Assembly: GCA_036508635.1 (NCBI GenBank)
Contig: DATCGY010000111.1
Coordinates: forward strand, 1-11,707
DNA: 11,707 nucleotides
Source: FEN-727 sp036508635
Lineage (GTDB): Bacteria; Actinomycetota; Geothermincolia; Fen-727; Anoxymicrobiaceae
Reading direction: 5' to 3'
In this document: piece by piece, positions 9,424 through 11,707 of the stretch
How the letters are laid out: every line of letters begins with the position of its first letter
How positions within the stretch are numbered: the stretch's first letter is position 1
Notes under the pieces: model-generated
The model's input: only the letters and a program-made list of their open reading frames with translations
What the model was told of the DNA's origin: nothing
Databases searched by the model: none
Position numbers and translations under genes: made by a program

Positions 9424-11568
9424 ATGAAGAGCGCGGTAGCGAAGAAGGCCCCGGCGGAAACAAAGAGCGGGAAAATGGAACGAGATTTTCCACTGGAGCA
9501 CGTAAGAAACATAGGAATAATGGCCCACATCGATGCGGGTAAGACCACCACGACCGAACGCATCCTGTATTACACGGGAAAGACGTACAAGATCGGCGAG
9601 GTCCACGATGGCGCTGCGGTCATGGACTGGATGATCCAGGAGCAGGAGCGTGGCATCACCATCACCTCCGCCGCGACCACTTGCCAGTGGGGCGATTTTC
9701 GCATTAACATTATTGATACGCCCGGACATGTGGACTTTACAATAGAGGTTGAAAGGTCGCTCCGTGTACTGGATGGAGCGGTTGCTATTTTTGACGCTGT
9801 CGAGGGTGTGGAGCCACAGACCGAGACGGTCTGGCGTCAGGCCGACCACTACGACGTACCCCGAATCTGCTTCATCAATAAGATGGACAGAGTGGGGGCC
9901 AACTTCGATCGCTGCCTCAAGATGATCGAGGAGAGGCTCGATGCGAGGGCCGTCGCGGTGCAGCTGCCCATCGGCATCGAAGAGACTTACACCGGCGTTG
10001 TCGACCTGGTAAACATGAGAGCAGTTGCCTGGTACGACGAGCTCGGCGAGCAGTGGGGATACGAAGAGATTCCCGCCGACCTGCGGTCGAGGGCCGAGGA
10101 AGCTCACCACGATATGATTGAGCAGGTCGCGGAGTTCGACGATGAAGTGCTCGACGCTTACGTCCACGGAAAAGAGATAAGCCCTGAGACGCTCAAGCGT
10201 GCTATCAGGCACGGGACCATCGCCGCAAAGGTCGTCCCGGTCGTATGCGGAACGGCGCTTCGCAACAGGGGAGTGCAGCCGCTGCTCGACGCGGTGACCG
10301 CGTACCTGCCTTCACCGCTCGACGTCCCGCCGGTGACCGGTGAAAACCCGTACACCAACGAGGAAGAGGTCCGCCGAGCGTCCGACGATGAGCCGTTCGC
10401 GGCCCTTGCTTTCAAGATAATGTCCGACCCCTACGTCGGAAAGCTCACTTATTTCCGCGTCTACTCCGGCACACTCGATACAGGCACTTTCATCCTCAAC
10501 TCGAAGCGGGGTAACAAGGAGCGCATCGGTCGTATCCTCCGGATGCACGCGAACCACCGCGAGGACGTCAGCACGGTTTGCACCGGCGACATAGTTGCGG
10601 GTGTCGGGCTCAAAAAGACGACCACCGGTGACACACTCTGTGACCCCTCGCATCCGATGCTGCTCGAGCCGATGAGCTTTCCCGAGCCGGTCATCTCGGT
10701 CGCTATCGAGCCGAAGACAAAGATGGACCAGGACAAGCTCACCGTGTCGCTCAACAGGCTCTCCGATGAGGACCCGACGTTCAAGGTCGAGTACAACGAG
10801 GACAGCGGGCAGACGATCATCAGCGGCATGGGCGAGCTACACCTCGAGGTCGTGGTCGACAGATTGCTCCGCGAATTCCAGGTCGACGCAAACGTCGGCA
10901 AGCCGCAGGTCGCCTACCGGGAGACCATCAAGGTCCCCGCAAAAAGCGTACGCGGCAGGTTCGTCAAGCAGACCGGCGGACGGGGGCAGTATGGCGACGT
11001 CGTCATCAATATCGTGCCCCGCAAGAGCGGCGAGGGCTACGCTTTCGAAAACAAGATTCACGGCGGAGAGGTTCCCAAGGAGTACATTCCGGCGGTTGAC
11101 CGCGGCATACAGGAGGCTGCTTCCGGCGGCGTGCTCGCGGGATACCCCCTGGTCGACTTCAAGGCCGAGTTGATAGACGGCTCTTTCCATGCGGTCGACT
11201 CGTCCGACATCGCCTTCAAGGTAGCGGGTTCCATGGCGCTCAAGGAAGCAGTCAAGAACGCCAGGCCCGCGCTCCTCGAGCCGATCATGAAAATGGAGAT
11301 CACACTCCCCGAGAACTACGTCGGAGAGGTCATTTCGGACATCAACGGCCGCAGGGGCCGCATCGAGAACATCGAGACAAAAGCGGGCAGGCAGGTCCTG
11401 CACGTCATGGTTCCCCTGGTCGAGACGTTCGGGTACGCGACGGACATGAGGTCACTGACGCAGGGACGCGCGACTTACCACATGGATTTCTTCAAGTACG
11501 CGGAAGTTCCGGCAGGGATCTCACAGGAGATAATAGCTAGAGCCAAAGGGCATTATCTAGGACTTTAG
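9424..11568 (+). CDS. fusA: Elongation factor G
   Basis: This encodes EF-G, the GTPase that drives ribosomal translocation and, with RRF, ribosome recycling. From the ATG at 9424 it is 714 aa. The G domain has the P-loop AHIDAGKT (34-41), switch I RGITITSAAT (76-85), DTPGH (98-102, including the catalytic histidine H102), NKMD (152-155) and the G5 region near GTAL (276-279). Domain II starts near EPFAALAFKI (323), domain III contains ISGMGELHLEV (466-476), domain IV starts near QTGGRGQYGD (516) with the tip at HAVDSSD (589-595), and domain V follows from LEPIMKMEI (618). The start is uncertain. ATG 9424 has GGTGGT ten bases upstream and lies 8 nt after the rpsG stop. GTG 9409 would overlap rpsG without a ribosome binding site. 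ATG 9475 would give the usual N-terminus MERDFPLE but has only a poorly spaced GAGCGGG. tuf follows after 8 nt. Confidence 0.97.
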   Translation: MKSAVAKKAPAETKSGKMERDFPLEHVRNIGIMAHIDAGKTTTTERILYYTGKTYKIGEVHDGAAVMDWMIQEQERGITITSAATTCQWGDFRINIIDTPGHVDFTIEVERSLRVLDGAVAIFDAVEGVEPQTETVWRQADHYDVPRICFINKMDRVGANFDRCLKMIEERLDARAVAVQLPIGIEETYTGVVDLVNMRAVAWYDELGEQWGYEEIPADLRSRAEEAHHDMIEQVAEFDDEVLDAYVHGKEISPETLKRAIRHGTIAAKVVPVVCGTALRNRGVQPLLDAVTAYLPSPLDVPPVTGENPYTNEEEVRRASDDEPFAALAFKIMSDPYVGKLTYFRVYSGTLDTGTFILNSKRGNKERIGRILRMHANHREDVSTVCTGDIVAGVGLKKTTTGDTLCDPSHPMLLEPMSFPEPVISVAIEPKTKMDQDKLTVSLNRLSDEDPTFKVEYNEDSGQTIISGMGELHLEVVVDRLLREFQVDANVGKPQVAYRETIKVPAKSVRGRFVKQTGGRGQYGDVVINIVPRKSGEGYAFENKIHGGEVPKEYIPAVDRGIQEAASGGVLAGYPLVDFKAELIDGSFHAVDSSDIAFKVAGSMALKEAVKNARPALLEPIMKMEITLPENYVGEVISDINGRRGRIENIETKAGRQVLHVMVPLVETFGYATDMRSLTQGRATYHMDFFKYAEVPAGISQEIIARAKGHYLGL

Positions 11569-11572
11569 GAGG
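11567..11572 (+). promoter_or_regulatory. tuf ribosome binding site
   Basis: A perfect AGGAGG overlaps the fusA stop codon (TAG, 11566-11568) and lies 4 nt before the tuf ATG. This is the strongest ribosome binding site in the window, in keeping with the very high expression of EF-Tu and with coupling to fusA. Confidence 0.9.
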
Positions 11573-11576
11573 CACC

Positions 11577-11707
11577 ATGGCCAAACAGAAGTTTGAGAGG
11601 ACGAAGCCCCATGTCAACGTGGGCACCATAGGCCACGTTGATCACGGCAAGACCATGCTGACCGCCGCGATAACGAAGGTGCTGGCAGAGAGCGGCCTCG
11701 ACGTTGC
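11577..11707 (+). CDS. tuf: Elongation factor Tu, N-terminal part (cut by window end)
   Basis: The first 43 codons of EF-Tu, the GTPase that delivers aminoacyl-tRNA to the ribosomal A site, are present before the window ends in codon 44. The N-terminus KFERTKPHVNVGTIGH (5-20) is unmistakable, and the P-loop GHVDHGKT spans 19-26. The residue after the P-loop threonine is methionine (M27, in GKTMLTAAIT) where most EF-Tu proteins have threonine. The gene is 8 nt downstream of fusA and completes the usual rpsL-rpsG-fusA-tuf order. Confidence 0.97.
   Translation, partial: MAKQKFERTKPHVNVGTIGHVDHGKTMLTAAITKVLAESGLDV

Overview
The window is a GC-rich chromosomal stretch carrying the core transcription and translation genes in the order rpoB, rpoC, rpsL, rpsG, fusA and the first 43 codons of tuf, all on the + strand. 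The source looks like a deep-branching member of the Actinomycetota (Actinobacteria). The beta-prime subunit has a coiled-coil insert just after its N-terminal zinc ribbon, at the actinobacterial position, and lacks the large trigger-loop insert (SI3) of Proteobacteria. The flanking beta and beta-prime sequences also read most like actinobacterial homologues. The class is a guess (a Coriobacteriia-, Thermoleophilia- or Geothermincolia-like lineage). Isoleucine ATA codons are frequent even in rpsL, which is unusual for a GC-rich genome.

Layout. Bases 1-302 hold no convincing gene. They contain a near-consensus extended -10 sigma-70-type promoter (182-210) and an apparent leader of about 85 nt before rpoB. 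rpoB (303-3812) and rpoC (3822-8453) are 9 nt apart, both with TTG starts. The 103 nt between rpoC and rpsL hold two consecutive GC-rich hairpins, each followed by T5, which look like attenuators or terminators between the rpo block and the str block. rpsL (8557-8928), rpsG (8945-9415), fusA (best start 9424, end 11568) and tuf (from 11577) then follow with gaps of 8-16 nt.

How the genes work together: rpoB and rpoC encode the catalytic core of RNA polymerase; rpsL and rpsG encode S12 (decoding centre) and S7 (head assembly and E site) of the small ribosomal subunit; fusA and tuf encode the translational GTPases EF-G and EF-Tu. All are growth-rate-linked housekeeping genes.

The unexpected content is inside the polymerase genes. 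(1) RpoB carries, at the position of the E. coli SI2/beta-i9 lineage-specific insertion, about 67 residues that align without a gap to the C-terminal domain of ribosomal protein L7/L12. That is the domain that recruits EF-G, EF-Tu and IF2 to the ribosome. By my manual count, 29 of 67 positions are identical to the E. coli domain as I remember it. A ribosomal stalk domain embedded in RNA polymerase is the strongest candidate here for an undescribed system, for example a physical link between transcription and translation factors. (2) RpoC is 1543 residues long because its actinobacterial coiled-coil insert has grown to about 325 residues, partly through an internal duplication. Both claims rest on reading the sequence and on recalled homologues; no database search was possible.
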